Shown piece after piece: positions 8,135 through 17,223 of a DNA stretch of 64,000 nucleotides. Numbering within the stretch: position 1 is the stretch's first letter; each line of letters opens with the position of its first letter. The position numbers and the translations under genes are program-made. Below the pieces are notes generated by a model that saw only the letters and a list, made by a program, of their open reading frames with translations, was not told the DNA's origin and made no database searches. The stretch comes from Rhodococcus sp. B50 (lineage in GTDB: Bacteria; Actinomycetota; Actinomycetes; Mycobacteriales; Mycobacteriaceae): positions 992,001-1,056,000 of the forward strand of contig NZ_WPAG02000002.1 in the NCBI RefSeq assembly GCF_013602415.1. Direction: 5' to 3'.

Positions 8135-8184
8135 ACACGCCCGGACGGGTTTCGCTCGAACCACCACGGCTGCAGGACTATTGG

Positions 8185-8331
8185 GCCGGTGAAGGTGATG
8201 CGGTCGACCTCCGGGTTGGTCACGAGGGTTTCCGACACCTCCCGGTCGGCGCACAGCACACTCACCACCCTCTGGGGGATACTGCCTTCTTCGACGAGCG
8301 CGGCGATGATGTCGGCGAATCGCCGCACCAC
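8185..8331 (-). pseudogene. Aldehyde dehydrogenase fragment
   Basis: About 49 codons read FADIIAALVEEGSIPQRVVS and then DREVSETLVTNPEVDRITFTG. This is the NAD-binding-domain segment that precedes the FTGS loop of aldehyde dehydrogenases. Homology stops right after FTG. No start, active-site Cys or C-terminus remains. It is not a piece of the intact aldehyde dehydrogenase at 18781-20211, whose equivalent segment differs. Confidence 0.65.
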
Positions 8332-8334
8332 TGG

Positions 8335-8363
8335 GGAAGGGACCCCTTACCAGGGCCCCTTCC
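8335..8363. terminator. Hairpin 10 bases past the first P450 gene
   Basis: GGAAGGG at 8335-8341 pairs with CCCTTCC at 8357-8363, and CCC/GGG extends the stem after one mismatch. It sits just downstream of the P450 stop at 8374 on the minus strand. No T-run, so terminator by position and stem strength. Confidence 0.5.
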
Positions 8364-8373
8364 TCACATCAAC

Positions 8374-9603
8374 TCACTGTTCCGGGGTGAACTCGAGCGG
8401 CAGTCGTACACAACCCCGAACCGATGTGCCGTGCATCAACGGCGGATCATTTTCGATCAAAGTGTAATCGGGGATCCTTCGGTGAATCTCCTCCATCGCC
8501 AGCGTCAGTTCGAGTCGTGCCAGGTGCGACCCGAGACAGCGGTGCGGACCCGCGCCGAACGACAGGTGCCTGTTCGAGCCACGCTCGATCAGGAAAGTAT
8601 CCGGATCGTCGAACTCGGTGTCGTCGCGGTTGGCCGAACAGAGCAGCAAGAGCAGTTGGTCTCCGGCCTTGATGTTCACGCCACCGATCTCGACGTCGCG
8701 CGTGGCTCGACGACCCATGCTCACTGCGGCCTCGATTCGAAGGACTTCCTCCACTGCGTGCGGCACCAGGCTGCTGTCGCCGATCAGAGCATTGCGTTGC
8801 GTCGGATTGTTCGCCAGGTGGACCATGGCCCAACCGAGTGATCCTTGCACCGTGTGCAGTCCCGCAATGAGCAGCAGGAAGAACATGCGACGCAGTTCCT
8901 CGTCCGTCAGATGTCGTTCGACGCCATCCATGCGGATCGGTGTGTTGATGATCTGCGCGGTGACACTGCCGGGGTCTTCCTGCCCCGACCGCACCCGTTC
9001 GACGAACGCACCGAAGTACTCGAACACATTCGTGGCCGCTTCTGCACGAGCGCGTGCTGATTCTTCTTCGTCGGCACCTGGGATCCCTTGGAGCGCAATG
9101 TCCGTCCATTCGGTGAACCGCTCGGCATCGTCGAGAGGCCAGCCCATCAAGGTCAGGAAGACGCGGGTCGGCAGCGCATGGGCGAACTCGGCGACGAATT
9201 CGCATCGGCCGGAGGACGCGAATCCGTCGATCAGTTCGTTGATGATCTCCCGGATCTTCGGTTCGAGCTCCTTCATCCGTGCCGGACTGAACAGCGGTTG
9301 CAGTGCCTGCCGATACTGTGTGTGCTCGGGTGGATCGATCTCGACGGGAATGAATTTGCCCTGACCGGCGTCGACGAGATTGTTCGGATAGCTCGAGAAC
9401 GTCTCGGCGTCGCGGAGAATACGGAAGATGTCTGCGTAGCGCGTAACGATCCAGTGTCCACCGTAATGAGGCGAATAAAGGATCGGACCGCGGGCGCGGA
9501 GTTCGGCGGCCCGCTCCTGGAAGACGTCGACAGGTGAAGCGAGCGCGGGGTCGTAGACGTCGAAGTCGACCACCAAATCGGCTGCAATGTCATCAATAGT
9601 CAA
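8374..9603 (-). CDS. Cytochrome P450 (copy 1)
   Basis: 409 residues, normal for a soluble bacterial P450. The heme-binding loop is FGAGPHRCLGSH (Cys356), the ExxR motif is in VEEVLRIE, and the I-helix has AGLHTVQG, with His where the oxygen-activating acid normally lies. It is closely related to the copies at 9699-10892 and 27559-28797 (shared FSSYPNNL / FSSFPNNL, DPPEH, LFSP.-MK). The start is taken as TTG 9603 (AAGGGTG upstream), giving an N-terminus like copy 3; the frame stays open to 9864. It is the last gene of the SDR-ferredoxin-P450-P450 series and needs a ferredoxin, for which 12546-12779 is the candidate. Confidence 0.9.
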   Translation of the reverse strand: MTIDDIAADLVVDFDVYDPALASPVDVFQERAAELRARGPILYSPHYGGHWIVTRYADIFRILRDAETFSSYPNNLVDAGQGKFIPVEIDPPEHTQYRQALQPLFSPARMKELEPKIREIINELIDGFASSGRCEFVAEFAHALPTRVFLTLMGWPLDDAERFTEWTDIALQGIPGADEEESARARAEAATNVFEYFGAFVERVRSGQEDPGSVTAQIINTPIRMDGVERHLTDEELRRMFFLLLIAGLHTVQGSLGWAMVHLANNPTQRNALIGDSSLVPHAVEEVLRIEAAVSMGRRATRDVEIGGVNIKAGDQLLLLLCSANRDDTEFDDPDTFLIERGSNRHLSFGAGPHRCLGSHLARLELTLAMEEIHRRIPDYTLIENDPPLMHGTSVRGCVRLPLEFTPEQ

Positions 9604-9698
9604 GGCATAACACCCTTCGAAAGCGGCGCGACGCGCCGATCGTCCACAGGACTCGGAGCGATCGACGCGCCGGTCGGATGGCACGGAAGTTCCGAGGA

Positions 9699-10892
9699 TC
9701 AGGTCGTCGGGGTGAACTTGATCGGAAGCCGCAGACACCCGCGGACCTGGGTGGCGTGCAGGATCGGCGGATCGGATTCGATCAATTCGTAGTCGGGGAT
9801 TCTCCGGTGCAGTTCTTCGAGAGCGATCGACAGCTCGAGACGCGCCAGATGCGAACCCAGGCATCGATGCGGTCCCGCACCGAACGACAAGTGACGATTC
9901 GGGGTTCGTTCGAGATCCAGCGAGTTCGGGTCATCGAACTCGTCGGGATCGCGGTTGGCCGAGCACAGCATCGCGATGAGCTGGTCACCCTCCTTGACAC
10001 GAACTCCCCCGAGTTCGACATCGCGTGTCGCGCGCCTACCCATGATGACCGCAGCTTCGATCCGAAGAATCTCCTCGACCGCGGAGGGTATCAGTCCGTC
10101 GTCGGCGATCAACGCTGCGCGCTGGTCGGGTCGGTTGACCAGATGAATGATCGCCCACGCCAAGGATCCCTGCACCGTGTGCAGTCCAGCGATGAGGAGG
10201 AGGAAGAACATGCGGGTGAGTTCTTCGTCCGTGAGCAGGCGCTTGCCCTCGGCGAGTTCGATCTCGGTGTGAATGAGAGTCGACGTCACGTCGTCGCCCG
10301 GGTCGGCGCGACGTTCGTCGACGATCTTCTGGAAGTAGCCGAACATTTGTTGTGCGGCTTCGGCGCGTGCCTGCGCGGACTCTTCCTCGCTCGCTCCGGG
10401 CTTACCCATCAGAGCAATGTCGGTAGCCTCGGTGAACATGGGCGCGTCCTCGAGCGGCCAGTCCATCAGGGCCAGGAACACGCGCGTGGGAAGCTCGTGC
10501 GCGAACGCCGAGATGAATTCGGCTTCACCGTCACCTGCGAAATCGTCGATGAGGTCGTTGACGACCGCGCGGATCTGCTCGGTGAGTGCCTTCATCCGAT
10601 TCGGGGAGAACAGTGGTTGCAGAGCCACTCGGTACGCGGTGTGCTCCGGTGGGTCCAGTTCGAGCGGCAAGAACTTACCGTCACCCGCATTGACGAGGTT
10701 GTTCGGATAGCTCGAGAAGATGTCCGGGTTGCGGAGAACCTCGTGTACTTCCTTGTAGCGGGTGACGATCCAGTGACCACCGTGCGCGGTCGAGTACACG
10801 ACAGGACCTTTGGCCGCCAGTTCGGCGACTTTCTCCTGAACGGTGTCCACCGGATGTGCAAGTGTCGGATCGTAGATGTCGAAGTCGACCAC
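9699..10892 (-). CDS. Cytochrome P450 (copy 2), N-terminus next to an IS
   Basis: 397 residues from GTG 10892. Heme loop FGAGPHRCLGSH (Cys344), ExxR in VEEILRIE, I-helix AGLHTVQG with the same unusual His. It starts at VDFDIYDP, lacking the roughly 10-15 residues found before VDFD/TDFD in its paralogs. In-frame codons continue upstream as NRLEKFRAP and then run into the IS3-type element that ends at 10919. The insertion has therefore removed the native start and upstream region. No good ribosome site precedes the GTG. Expression may depend on the IS or be lost. Confidence 0.85.
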   Translation of the reverse strand: MVDFDIYDPTLAHPVDTVQEKVAELAAKGPVVYSTAHGGHWIVTRYKEVHEVLRNPDIFSSYPNNLVNAGDGKFLPLELDPPEHTAYRVALQPLFSPNRMKALTEQIRAVVNDLIDDFAGDGEAEFISAFAHELPTRVFLALMDWPLEDAPMFTEATDIALMGKPGASEEESAQARAEAAQQMFGYFQKIVDERRADPGDDVTSTLIHTEIELAEGKRLLTDEELTRMFFLLLIAGLHTVQGSLAWAIIHLVNRPDQRAALIADDGLIPSAVEEILRIEAAVIMGRRATRDVELGGVRVKEGDQLIAMLCSANRDPDEFDDPNSLDLERTPNRHLSFGAGPHRCLGSHLARLELSIALEELHRRIPDYELIESDPPILHATQVRGCLRLPIKFTPTT

Positions 10893-10933
10893 GGGAGCCC
10901 GGAATTTTTCAAGGCGATTGAGTCCACCGGGTG

Positions 10934-11992
10934 TTAAGCGGCGACTTCCTCGGTGTCCGGTTCGGTCGCCGGGTCTTGGACGGGTTTGTTGATCCAGGCG
11001 TCGGCGGGTAGGGCCAGGATCGTTGGGTATGGGTCCGTCGTACCGAAGCGCGCGGGGTGGGTGCGGCGGGCGTCGGCGAGCACTCGAGCACGCTCAGTCG
11101 CCTTGGGTGCCGCGAGACCGAAGTGCACATCGGCCGGGGTGTGCAATCCGATTCCGGTATGACGGTGATCGTGGTTGTACCACGCGACGAACGAGTCCAT
11201 GAACTCCCGGGCGTGGTGCACCGAACTGAACCGCTCCGGGAAACCCGGTCCGTATTTCAATGTCTTGAACAATGATTCGGAGTATGGATTGTCATTGGAC
11301 ACCCTCGGCCGCGAGTGCGACCGGACCACATCGAGGTCCGCGAGCAAGGTCGCGACCGACTTGCTCGTCATCGATGTGCCTCGATCCGCGTGCACCACCT
11401 CGGGGATCCCGTGGGTGGCGAAGATATCGGTCATGAACTCGACGGCCAGCAGCCCGGATTCATGGGTCTGCACGTGCGCTCCGACGATGTATCGGGAGTA
11501 GATGTCGACCATCACATACGCGTCGTAATACACACCCTTGGTTGGGCCGGGCAGTTTCGTGATGTCCCACGAGTACACCTGCCGCGGGGCTCGCGCCACC
11601 AATTCCGGACACGCCCGAGCCGGATGTCGCGCCTGCCGACGCCGGTCGCTGACCTGCCGGTTCTCCCGCAGAATCCGGTACATCGTCGCCACCGAACACA
11701 GATAGATGCCCTCGTCGAGCAGGGTGGCGTACACCTCGAGCGGCGCCCGGTCGACGAACCGATCCGAGCACAGCACCTCCACGACCCGGCGGCGCTCGAG
11801 CGCGGACAGCTTGTTCGCCGGCGCACGCATGACCGCTGAGACGGATGGGACGGAAGCGGCCGGGCGTTCCCGGGTGCGGATCGCTGTCGAGCGGGCCACA
11901 GCGGTCAATGTTGTTGCGGCACGGGTGGTCACACCGGCTGCGGTGAGGGCGTGGTGGGCGGCTGTCAGTGCTTCTTCCGCGTCTCGTCGGCG
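10934..11992 (-). CDS. IS3-family transposase OrfB (DDE integrase domain)
   Basis: About 350 residues. After a helix-turn-helix-like region (LSALERRRVVEVLCSDRFVD) comes the rve-type DDE core: YSWDITKLPGP (first Asp), VVHADRGTSMTSK (second Asp) and NPYSESLFKTLKY (Glu). Its frame is -1 to orfA and overlaps orfA's 3' end. It is probably made as an OrfAB fusion by -1 frameshifting, so the start given is only the region where the frame takes over; no A6G-type slippery run is present. An independent ATG at 11830 is also possible. All three catalytic acids are present. Confidence 0.8.
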   Translation of the reverse strand, partial: RRRDAEEALTAAHHALTAAGVTTRAATTLTAVARSTAIRTRERPAASVPSVSAVMRAPANKLSALERRRVVEVLCSDRFVDRAPLEVYATLLDEGIYLCSVATMYRILRENRQVSDRRRQARHPARACPELVARAPRQVYSWDITKLPGPTKGVYYDAYVMVDIYSRYIVGAHVQTHESGLLAVEFMTDIFATHGIPEVVHADRGTSMTSKSVATLLADLDVVRSHSRPRVSNDNPYSESLFKTLKYGPGFPERFSSVHHAREFMDSFVAWYNHDHRHTGIGLHTPADVHFGLAAPKATERARVLADARRTHPARFGTTDPYPTILALPADAWINKPVQDPATEPDTEEVAA

Positions 11993-12399
11993 TCCGCGCT
12001 CTCGGAGAGTTGTTCCAAGAGCGCGTGCGCTTTTCCCATGATGGACAGTGCGGTCTCGGTAGTGGCCAGCTTCTTGTTCGCCCGTTCCAGTTCCCGCTTG
12101 AGGCGGGCGATCTCCGCCTGTTCGGGGGTCAGTTTGCCGATCTTCGCGCCCGGCTTCTTGCCCGTGAGGACGCCGGCGTCGCGTTGGCGGCGCCATTCGA
12201 CGATCAGCGACGAGTACAAGCCTTCGCGACGCAGGTACGCCCCACCCTCGTTGGTCTCGCAGGCCTGCTCGTAGGCGTCGAGGTGCGCGAGCTTGTCCGC
12301 CGGAGTGAACGTCCGCCGTGGTTGCGGACCGCCGGCCCTGGGATGGTTCGCCTCGTCCTCCATACGGTCATTGTCCAGGACTGTGATCGAGTTGGTCAT
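11965..12399 (-). CDS. IS3-family transposase OrfA (helix-turn-helix)
   Basis: 144 residues. A helix-turn-helix region (RTFTPADKLAHLDAYEQA ... GLYSSLIVEWRRQR) is followed by a leucine-zipper coiled coil (EQAEIARLKRELERANKKLA). This is the standard OrfA that recognises IS ends and pairs with OrfB. It overlaps orfB by a few codons. Confidence 0.83.
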   Translation of the reverse strand: MTNSITVLDNDRMEDEANHPRAGGPQPRRTFTPADKLAHLDAYEQACETNEGGAYLRREGLYSSLIVEWRRQRDAGVLTGKKPGAKIGKLTPEQAEIARLKRELERANKKLATTETALSIMGKAHALLEQLSESADADETRKKH

Positions 12400-12545
12400 G
12401 ATCGCGGTTGGTCCTTCTCTCGCCCTCTATCGTGGGTTGGCTTGCAATGACCCGATGGACTCAACTCACCCTGACATAGAGGGGCCGACCGGTCGTCTGT
12501 CACAGTCATATCGTCCCCTTGTTGGCAGGTGTGTCCCGAAGAGAT

Positions 12546-12779
12546 TCAGAGGAGTTCGAGAGTCAGCGCTCGTTCGGGGCACACTGCGACGGCCCCTTCG
12601 GCAGCTGCGACGTGCTCGGCGAGCTCGAGTGTGTCCTGGAGCAGCACCGGGTACCCGGAATCGTCACAGTCGACGACCTCCGGAGAACGGCCGTAACACA
12701 GTCCGTGTCCTGCGCAGACCGACCGATCCACGACGAGGCGGTTCGTACCGTGCTGTGTTCTTGTGTGGTGGTCAGTCAT
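12546..12779 (-). CDS. P450-type [3Fe-4S] ferredoxin
   Basis: 77 residues with CAGHGLC (Cys22, Cys28) and a distal CP (Cys67). The position of the usual third cysteine is Ala/His (C-x-x-H-x-x-C), the pattern of single-cluster [3Fe-4S] ferredoxins that feed actinobacterial P450s. It starts 5 bases after the SDR stop, so both are on one transcript. The natural partner P450s (copies 2 and 1) lie downstream but are now cut off by the IS3 element. No ferredoxin reductase gene is in the window. Confidence 0.88.
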   Translation of the reverse strand: MTDHHTRTQHGTNRLVVDRSVCAGHGLCYGRSPEVVDCDDSGYPVLLQDTLELAEHVAAAEGAVAVCPERALTLELL

Positions 12780-12784
12780 TATCG

Positions 12785-13666
12785 TCAGTCTTCGCCGGTG
12801 ACCATCGGCGGAGGGTTGTTCCCGTCTTCCGGGAACATCATCGCCACTCGGGACAGCGTGCCACCGTCGGTTGTCGGCAGCGTGACACCTGAGATGTACG
12901 CCGACTCGTCGGAGACCAGGAACAGCGCTGCCCGGGCATTGTCCTTCAGTGACGGTGGGCGATTGAGCTTGAGCGGAATGGGTGAGATGGTCGAATCCCA
13001 GGGACCGGCCACTTCCTCGTACGACCGGCCCACTACGGGTGAGCCCGCCGGCGCCAGGAAGTTCGGCGACATGCCGTGGGTGGGGGCAATCGCGTTGACG
13101 CGGATTCCGTACTTGCCGAGGTCCAGGCTCAGGCCCCGAACCATGCCGTTCACGCCTGCCTTCGTTGCGGAGTAGGCGGCGATACTGTGGTATGCCACGA
13201 ACGACGCTGCCGACGACGTCGCAAGGATGACACCGCCCCCGTTGGCCCGCAGGTGCGGCACCGCAGCCTTGGCGGTGTAGAACACACCCGAGAGGTTCAC
13301 GCCGATGACGTCCTGCCAGTCCGCATCCGTCAGATCCTGAAACTCCACCTGTTCGCCGCCGGCGACGGACGGTACGCCTCCGCGGGAGACGATGCCTGCG
13401 TTGGCCCACGCGATGTCGAGTTTGCCGAACGCTGCGACGGTGGCGGCGGCAGCATCGATCACCTGCTGCTCGATTCGCACATCGGCGGTAATGGGGATCG
13501 CTGAGCCGCCCTGTTGTTCGACCAACTCGACCGTGCCTTTGGCGCGTTCCGGATCGATGTCGACCACGGCGATCTTTGCTCCCTCGGCGGCGAACAGTTG
13601 CGATGCTTCGCGTCCGAGTCCGGATCCGGCGCCGGTGATCAGCGCGACTTTACCTTGGAGTTTCAT
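12785..13666 (-). CDS. Short-chain dehydrogenase/reductase (SDR)
   Basis: 293 residues. Cofactor loop LITGAGSGLG at residues 8-17, WANAG, active-site Ser region (LATSSAASF) and YSATK. A Val-Val-Asp after the second strand suggests NAD preference. The C-terminal part is longer than in classical SDRs (extra SPNFLAPAGSPVVG segment), as in mycobacterial and rhodococcal SDRs of alicyclic alcohol catabolism. CAGGAGACCAC precedes ATG 13666. It is directly upstream of the ferredoxin, suggesting oxidation of the alcohol made by the P450 (inference). Confidence 0.88.
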   Translation of the reverse strand: MKLQGKVALITGAGSGLGREASQLFAAEGAKIAVVDIDPERAKGTVELVEQQGGSAIPITADVRIEQQVIDAAAATVAAFGKLDIAWANAGIVSRGGVPSVAGGEQVEFQDLTDADWQDVIGVNLSGVFYTAKAAVPHLRANGGGVILATSSAASFVAYHSIAAYSATKAGVNGMVRGLSLDLGKYGIRVNAIAPTHGMSPNFLAPAGSPVVGRSYEEVAGPWDSTISPIPLKLNRPPSLKDNARAALFLVSDESAYISGVTLPTTDGGTLSRVAMMFPEDGNNPPPMVTGED

Positions 13667-13771
13667 GTGGTCTCCTGCTTCGGACATGCGTCGGGGAGGT
13701 GGACGTTGCTGTCGGGCAGCGCTTTTCTTCGGGGCGCTGTCGATCAGTGGTTTATTGCGCGTACGACCGCG

Positions 13772-13918
13772 TCAGTACGCGATGAAGCGGATCTCGTCGC
13801 GCGAGTACTTCATGCCTGGATGCGACTCGCTCAGGTGCACCTGGGTCTTGACCACCAGGTCGTCTTCGTCGCTGCCGGTGATTGCTGTGCCACACGGGAA
13901 GGTCAGTCTCGTTCTCAT
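13772..13918 (-). CDS. DUF1059-like small protein (48 aa)
   Basis: 48 codons, MRTRLTFPCGTAITGSDEDD continuing LVVKTQVHLSESHPGM and RDEIRFIAY. The order of the PCG near the start, an acidic DED, LV..TQ.H, H.G and a C-terminal ..I resembles the small DUF1059 family of unknown function. AAAGG lies 10 bases upstream. It sits between the amidohydrolase and SDR genes on the same strand and is probably co-transcribed. Confidence 0.62.
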   Translation of the reverse strand: MRTRLTFPCGTAITGSDEDDLVVKTQVHLSESHPGMKYSRDEIRFIAY

Positions 13919-14030
13919 GCCGGTCAGCCTTTCTACGCCTTCCGTGCGTGCACATTTCGTGTCGGTGGTGAGGGAGTTCGATCACTGAACGAAGTGGCCG
14001 ACGTCACACACGCTAACTAATGGACGTAGG

Positions 14031-15842
14031 TTACACAACCTCTGCAAGAGAGGGATGCGTTTTCTGTTTTCGATAGAGCCGCCCCGGCCGTGCACCGGTG
14101 TCCTGGCCGTCTCGTCTCGTAACGACTCCCGCGACGACAGTCGCTACGTAGCCTCGGGCTTCCTGGATGAACCGTTCGGCTCCCGAGGGCAGGTCCGCGA
14201 CAAGCCGTGGGAGCGTCAGCGCCAGCTTCTCGATGTCGATGACATTGAGATCCGCGCGTTTGCCCACGGTGAGCGTTCCCCGGTCGTCGAAGCCGTACAG
14301 ATCGGCGGGGTCTTTCGTCAGCTTCCGCACGAGACTCTCGATGGCGAACCGCGGCCCACGGCGCCGGCGGCCCCAGTGTGTCAGGAGGAAGGTCGGGAAA
14401 CTCGCGTCGCAGATGAAGGCGACGTGCGCACCTCCGTCTCCCAGTCCCATCACATACTGGGGGTCGCCGAGGAACTCCCCGATCCGGTTCAGGTTGCCGT
14501 GGAGGAAGCCGGTGGCGAACCAGATCAGGATTGCGCGGCCGTCGTCGGCGATCAACAGGTCGTAGAGAACGTCGAGGGGCTCGCGCCCTTCGATCTCGCC
14601 GCGTCCGGCCATCGATGTACTCGGGTCCGGTTCGTAGTCGAGATCGGCGAGACTGTAGATGTCGGCGACATTGCGTTGCAGGGTCGAGTGGGTGTGCTTG
14701 CGTGGATCGCCGGATTCCACCGGCACATCGTCTTCTGCCAGGATGCGAGCCTTGACCGCCGGTCGAGCCATGCGGCGCGCACGCTCGGCCAACGGCAGGT
14801 GTGCGATCTCCAAGTAACCGGGGCGTCCCATGAACGGGTGATATGTCGCCAAGGAAATCAATCCGCCGATCGCCCGCGGAGCGATCTGCGGATGGATGCG
14901 TTCGCCCGAACGCCCGGCCTCGGCGATGAGTGCGCGCGCTGCGGCGAACTCCGCGGAGCCGAGTGTCAGATTCTCGGCGAAGGTGAAGGTCACCGGCTGT
15001 CCGGTGTCGCGGTGCAATCGCCGCATCATCTCGATCTCCGAGGTCAGCGTGTTCGCGTCACGCTTGCTCAACCCGGCGCGGTATTGCTCACCCGGTTGTC
15101 CCTCGACGCCACCTGCGACACCGGACGGCACCATCTGGAACACTCCCCCGCCGGCATCGCGCATCGCGCGAGCCATTGCGAGCAATTCCTCCTCCGGTGC
15201 TCGTGTACCGGGTAGCGTTTCACCGCCCGAACCGCGGTGGGCCGCCACTCGCGACGTTCCGACACCCACCGCTCCTGCCCGGATACCGTCTCCCACGATC
15301 CGGGCGATCTCGGCGACTTCTTCGTCGGTGGCCGGCTCGTCGTCCTCGGCGCGACGACCCAGCACGTACGCCCGTACCGCGCTGTGCGGCACCTGCGTGG
15401 CGACATCGACGGCGAACTCACGTTCGGCGAGGATGCCCAGGTACTCCGGGAACGTCTCCCACCCCCATGTGATGCCGTCGTGGAGAGCCGAGCCGGGAAT
15501 GTCCTCCACCCCTTCGGTCAGGGCGACGAGCCAATCCTCTGCGCCCACCCGCACGGGGGCGAAGCCGATTCCGCAGTTGCCGGTGATCACTGTTGTCACC
15601 CCGTGGCCTGACGACGGAAGCAGTTCGGTGTCCCAGGTGAGCTGACCGTCGTAGTGGGTGTGCACATCGATGAAGCCCGGGGTGACCAATTTTCCGGTCG
15701 CATCGATCACCTCACGGGCGTCGCCGCTGATGGTCGGTTCGATAGCGACGATCTTGCCGCCGATGATCGCCACATCGCGTGGCTCAGCGGGCGCACCGCT
15801 GCCATCGGCGACCATGCCGTTCCTGATCAAAAGCTCGAACAT
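14031..15842 (-). CDS. D-aminoacylase / N-acyl-D-amino-acid deacylase-family amidohydrolase
   Basis: 603 residues. The N-terminal beta-sandwich (LLIRNGMVADGSGAPAE) leads to TPGFIDVHTHYDGQLTWD, the HxH metal motif of the amidohydrolase superfamily. GDGGAHVAFICD near residue 470 is the conserved catalytic Asp segment, and the C-terminus (LTVGKRADLNVID) closes the composite domain. Family members hydrolyse N-acyl-D-amino acids, but many in catabolic operons act on other cyclic amides or imides. It follows the MFS gene by 31 bases, suggesting joint uptake and hydrolysis (inference). Confidence 0.82.
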   Translation of the reverse strand: MFELLIRNGMVADGSGAPAEPRDVAIIGGKIVAIEPTISGDAREVIDATGKLVTPGFIDVHTHYDGQLTWDTELLPSSGHGVTTVITGNCGIGFAPVRVGAEDWLVALTEGVEDIPGSALHDGITWGWETFPEYLGILAEREFAVDVATQVPHSAVRAYVLGRRAEDDEPATDEEVAEIARIVGDGIRAGAVGVGTSRVAAHRGSGGETLPGTRAPEEELLAMARAMRDAGGGVFQMVPSGVAGGVEGQPGEQYRAGLSKRDANTLTSEIEMMRRLHRDTGQPVTFTFAENLTLGSAEFAAARALIAEAGRSGERIHPQIAPRAIGGLISLATYHPFMGRPGYLEIAHLPLAERARRMARPAVKARILAEDDVPVESGDPRKHTHSTLQRNVADIYSLADLDYEPDPSTSMAGRGEIEGREPLDVLYDLLIADDGRAILIWFATGFLHGNLNRIGEFLGDPQYVMGLGDGGAHVAFICDASFPTFLLTHWGRRRRGPRFAIESLVRKLTKDPADLYGFDDRGTLTVGKRADLNVIDIEKLALTLPRLVADLPSGAERFIQEARGYVATVVAGVVTRRDGQDTGARPGRLYRKQKTHPSLAEVV

Positions 15843-15873
15843 GATGTTCTCCGAATCTTAGGAACGATGGCGC

Positions 15874-17223
15874 TCAAGCAGGTTCCGCGGCTTCTCGTAC
15901 CGGTGTGTCCGTTGCGTGCGCCGTGGCCCCTCGCCGAGGGACCAGCGATACCAGTACTGCAGCGGCCAGCCCGGTAAATGCGAAGGCGTAGTAGGCCCAA
16001 TCGGCTCCGAGAGCCGAGCTCATGATCATGCCTGTGAGGATGGGTCCGCATACGCCACCGAGTCGGCCGAGACCCACCGCCAGTCCGAGGGCCGTGCCAC
16101 GCGCCGCTGCTGGATAGAAGACTCCGACGAATCCGTAGACGCCCGTCGTGGAGGACGCACAGAAGCCGATCAAGAGAACCAATCCGAACACGAGTGCCTG
16201 CGCCGGCTGCAGCGTCAGTGCGCACACTGCAAGCGCGCCTCCGATGAAGCTCAGGGAGATCACCGGACGCGATCCCAGCCGGTCGGCGAGACCGGTGATG
16301 ACTACCATGCCGAACCCGCTGCCGATGTTGAAGGCGAGCAGGAACGACAAGGCGGACCCGAGATCGTAGCCGGAGGACCTCAGCATTTGAGGGATCCAGG
16401 TATTCATACCGTACGAGACGAGCAGGCCGAAGAAGGTGATGAGTGGGAACATGATCGTCGCGATCCTGTATCCGGGAGCGAACAGCAACTTCAGCCCCGA
16501 CGTAGTGCTCGCACTCTCGGTTTTCGGTGCCCCGAGGGCCATGCCGGATTCGGCACCGGCATCGACCGAGTACCGCTGTGCCAGATCGTCCGCCTCGTCG
16601 TGCCGACCTTTACTGACCAGAAAGGCAATCGATTCGGGCAGGCTTCGGTAGGCGATGACGAACAGTACGACACCGAGAAGACCGCCTACTGCGAACATCG
16701 ATTCCCATCCGAAGGCGGGAATCATGAAGATGGCGGCGACGGCGACCACGCATCCGCCGATGGGAAAGCCGGTTTGGATGACCCCGTTGTAGAACTGTCG
16801 CCGGTCGACCTTCACGTACTCCTGGGTGAGGGCGATGAGAGTGGGAAGGGCGCCACCGAAACCGAGACCGGCAAGGAGCCTGAAGAGGCCGAAAGCTTCC
16901 AGTGTCGGTGCTACGGCGCACAACCCGGTGAACAGGCTGAAGCTCACGATACAGGCGAGCACGATCGGTCGTCGTCCGACGAGATCGGTGAGGTAGCCGG
17001 CCATCATGGCGCCGGCCATCATTCCGAACAGGGACAAGCTGCCGATGAACCCCGCCGAAGCGGTTGTGATGCCCCACTGCTCGATTTCGAGCAATGTCGG
17101 AAGCACCGCACCGAACATGATGAGGTCGACACCATCGAGGATGGTGATAGCCAAGCAGGTGAGGACCACGGATCGGGCGCCGGAGGCGGCCTTTTCCTTC
17201 CCCTCTGCGGAGATCTGCGACAT
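15874..17223 (-). CDS. MFS transporter, aromatic acid:H+ symporter (AAHS) type
   Basis: 449 residues with about 12 transmembrane segments. LDGVDLIMFGAVLPTLLE near the start carries the DGxD motif of AAHS transporters (PcaK/BenK-like), and GYLTDLVGRRP is the MFS loop 2-3 motif. The substrate is expected to be an aromatic or alicyclic acid. GAAGGAACCACC precedes ATG 17223. The long in-frame region upstream (to 17526) crosses the terminator of the next gene and is rejected. First gene of a run going to the amidohydrolase. Confidence 0.87.
   Translation of the reverse strand: MSQISAEGKEKAASGARSVVLTCLAITILDGVDLIMFGAVLPTLLEIEQWGITTASAGFIGSLSLFGMMAGAMMAGYLTDLVGRRPIVLACIVSFSLFTGLCAVAPTLEAFGLFRLLAGLGFGGALPTLIALTQEYVKVDRRQFYNGVIQTGFPIGGCVVAVAAIFMIPAFGWESMFAVGGLLGVVLFVIAYRSLPESIAFLVSKGRHDEADDLAQRYSVDAGAESGMALGAPKTESASTTSGLKLLFAPGYRIATIMFPLITFFGLLVSYGMNTWIPQMLRSSGYDLGSALSFLLAFNIGSGFGMVVITGLADRLGSRPVISLSFIGGALAVCALTLQPAQALVFGLVLLIGFCASSTTGVYGFVGVFYPAAARGTALGLAVGLGRLGGVCGPILTGMIMSSALGADWAYYAFAFTGLAAAVLVSLVPRRGATAHATDTPVREAAEPA

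Larger units (their letters stand above)
10919..12463 (-). mobile_element. IS3-family insertion sequence (about 1.55 kb)
   Basis: The ends are imperfect 14-bp inverted repeats: TGAGTCCACCGGGT at 10919-10932 and ACCCGATGGACTCA at 12450-12463, with the TG...CA termini usual for IS3 elements. Inside are orfA and an orfB in the -1 frame. The bases flanking the two ends (GAT and ACT) do not form an obvious target duplication, suggesting an old insertion or a later rearrangement. It separates the ferredoxin gene from P450 copy 2. Confidence 0.82.

Noticed and set aside
9678..10937. 419-codon plus-strand ORF opposite P450 copy 2
   Set aside because: It mirrors the P450 on the other strand; high GC keeps the antisense frame open. 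The translation has no family features and repeats P450-antisense patterns also seen opposite copy 1.
11993..12196. N-terminal extension of transposase OrfB
   Set aside because: This part is the wrong-frame shadow of orfA; OrfB most likely begins at the overlap by frameshifting or at an internal start.
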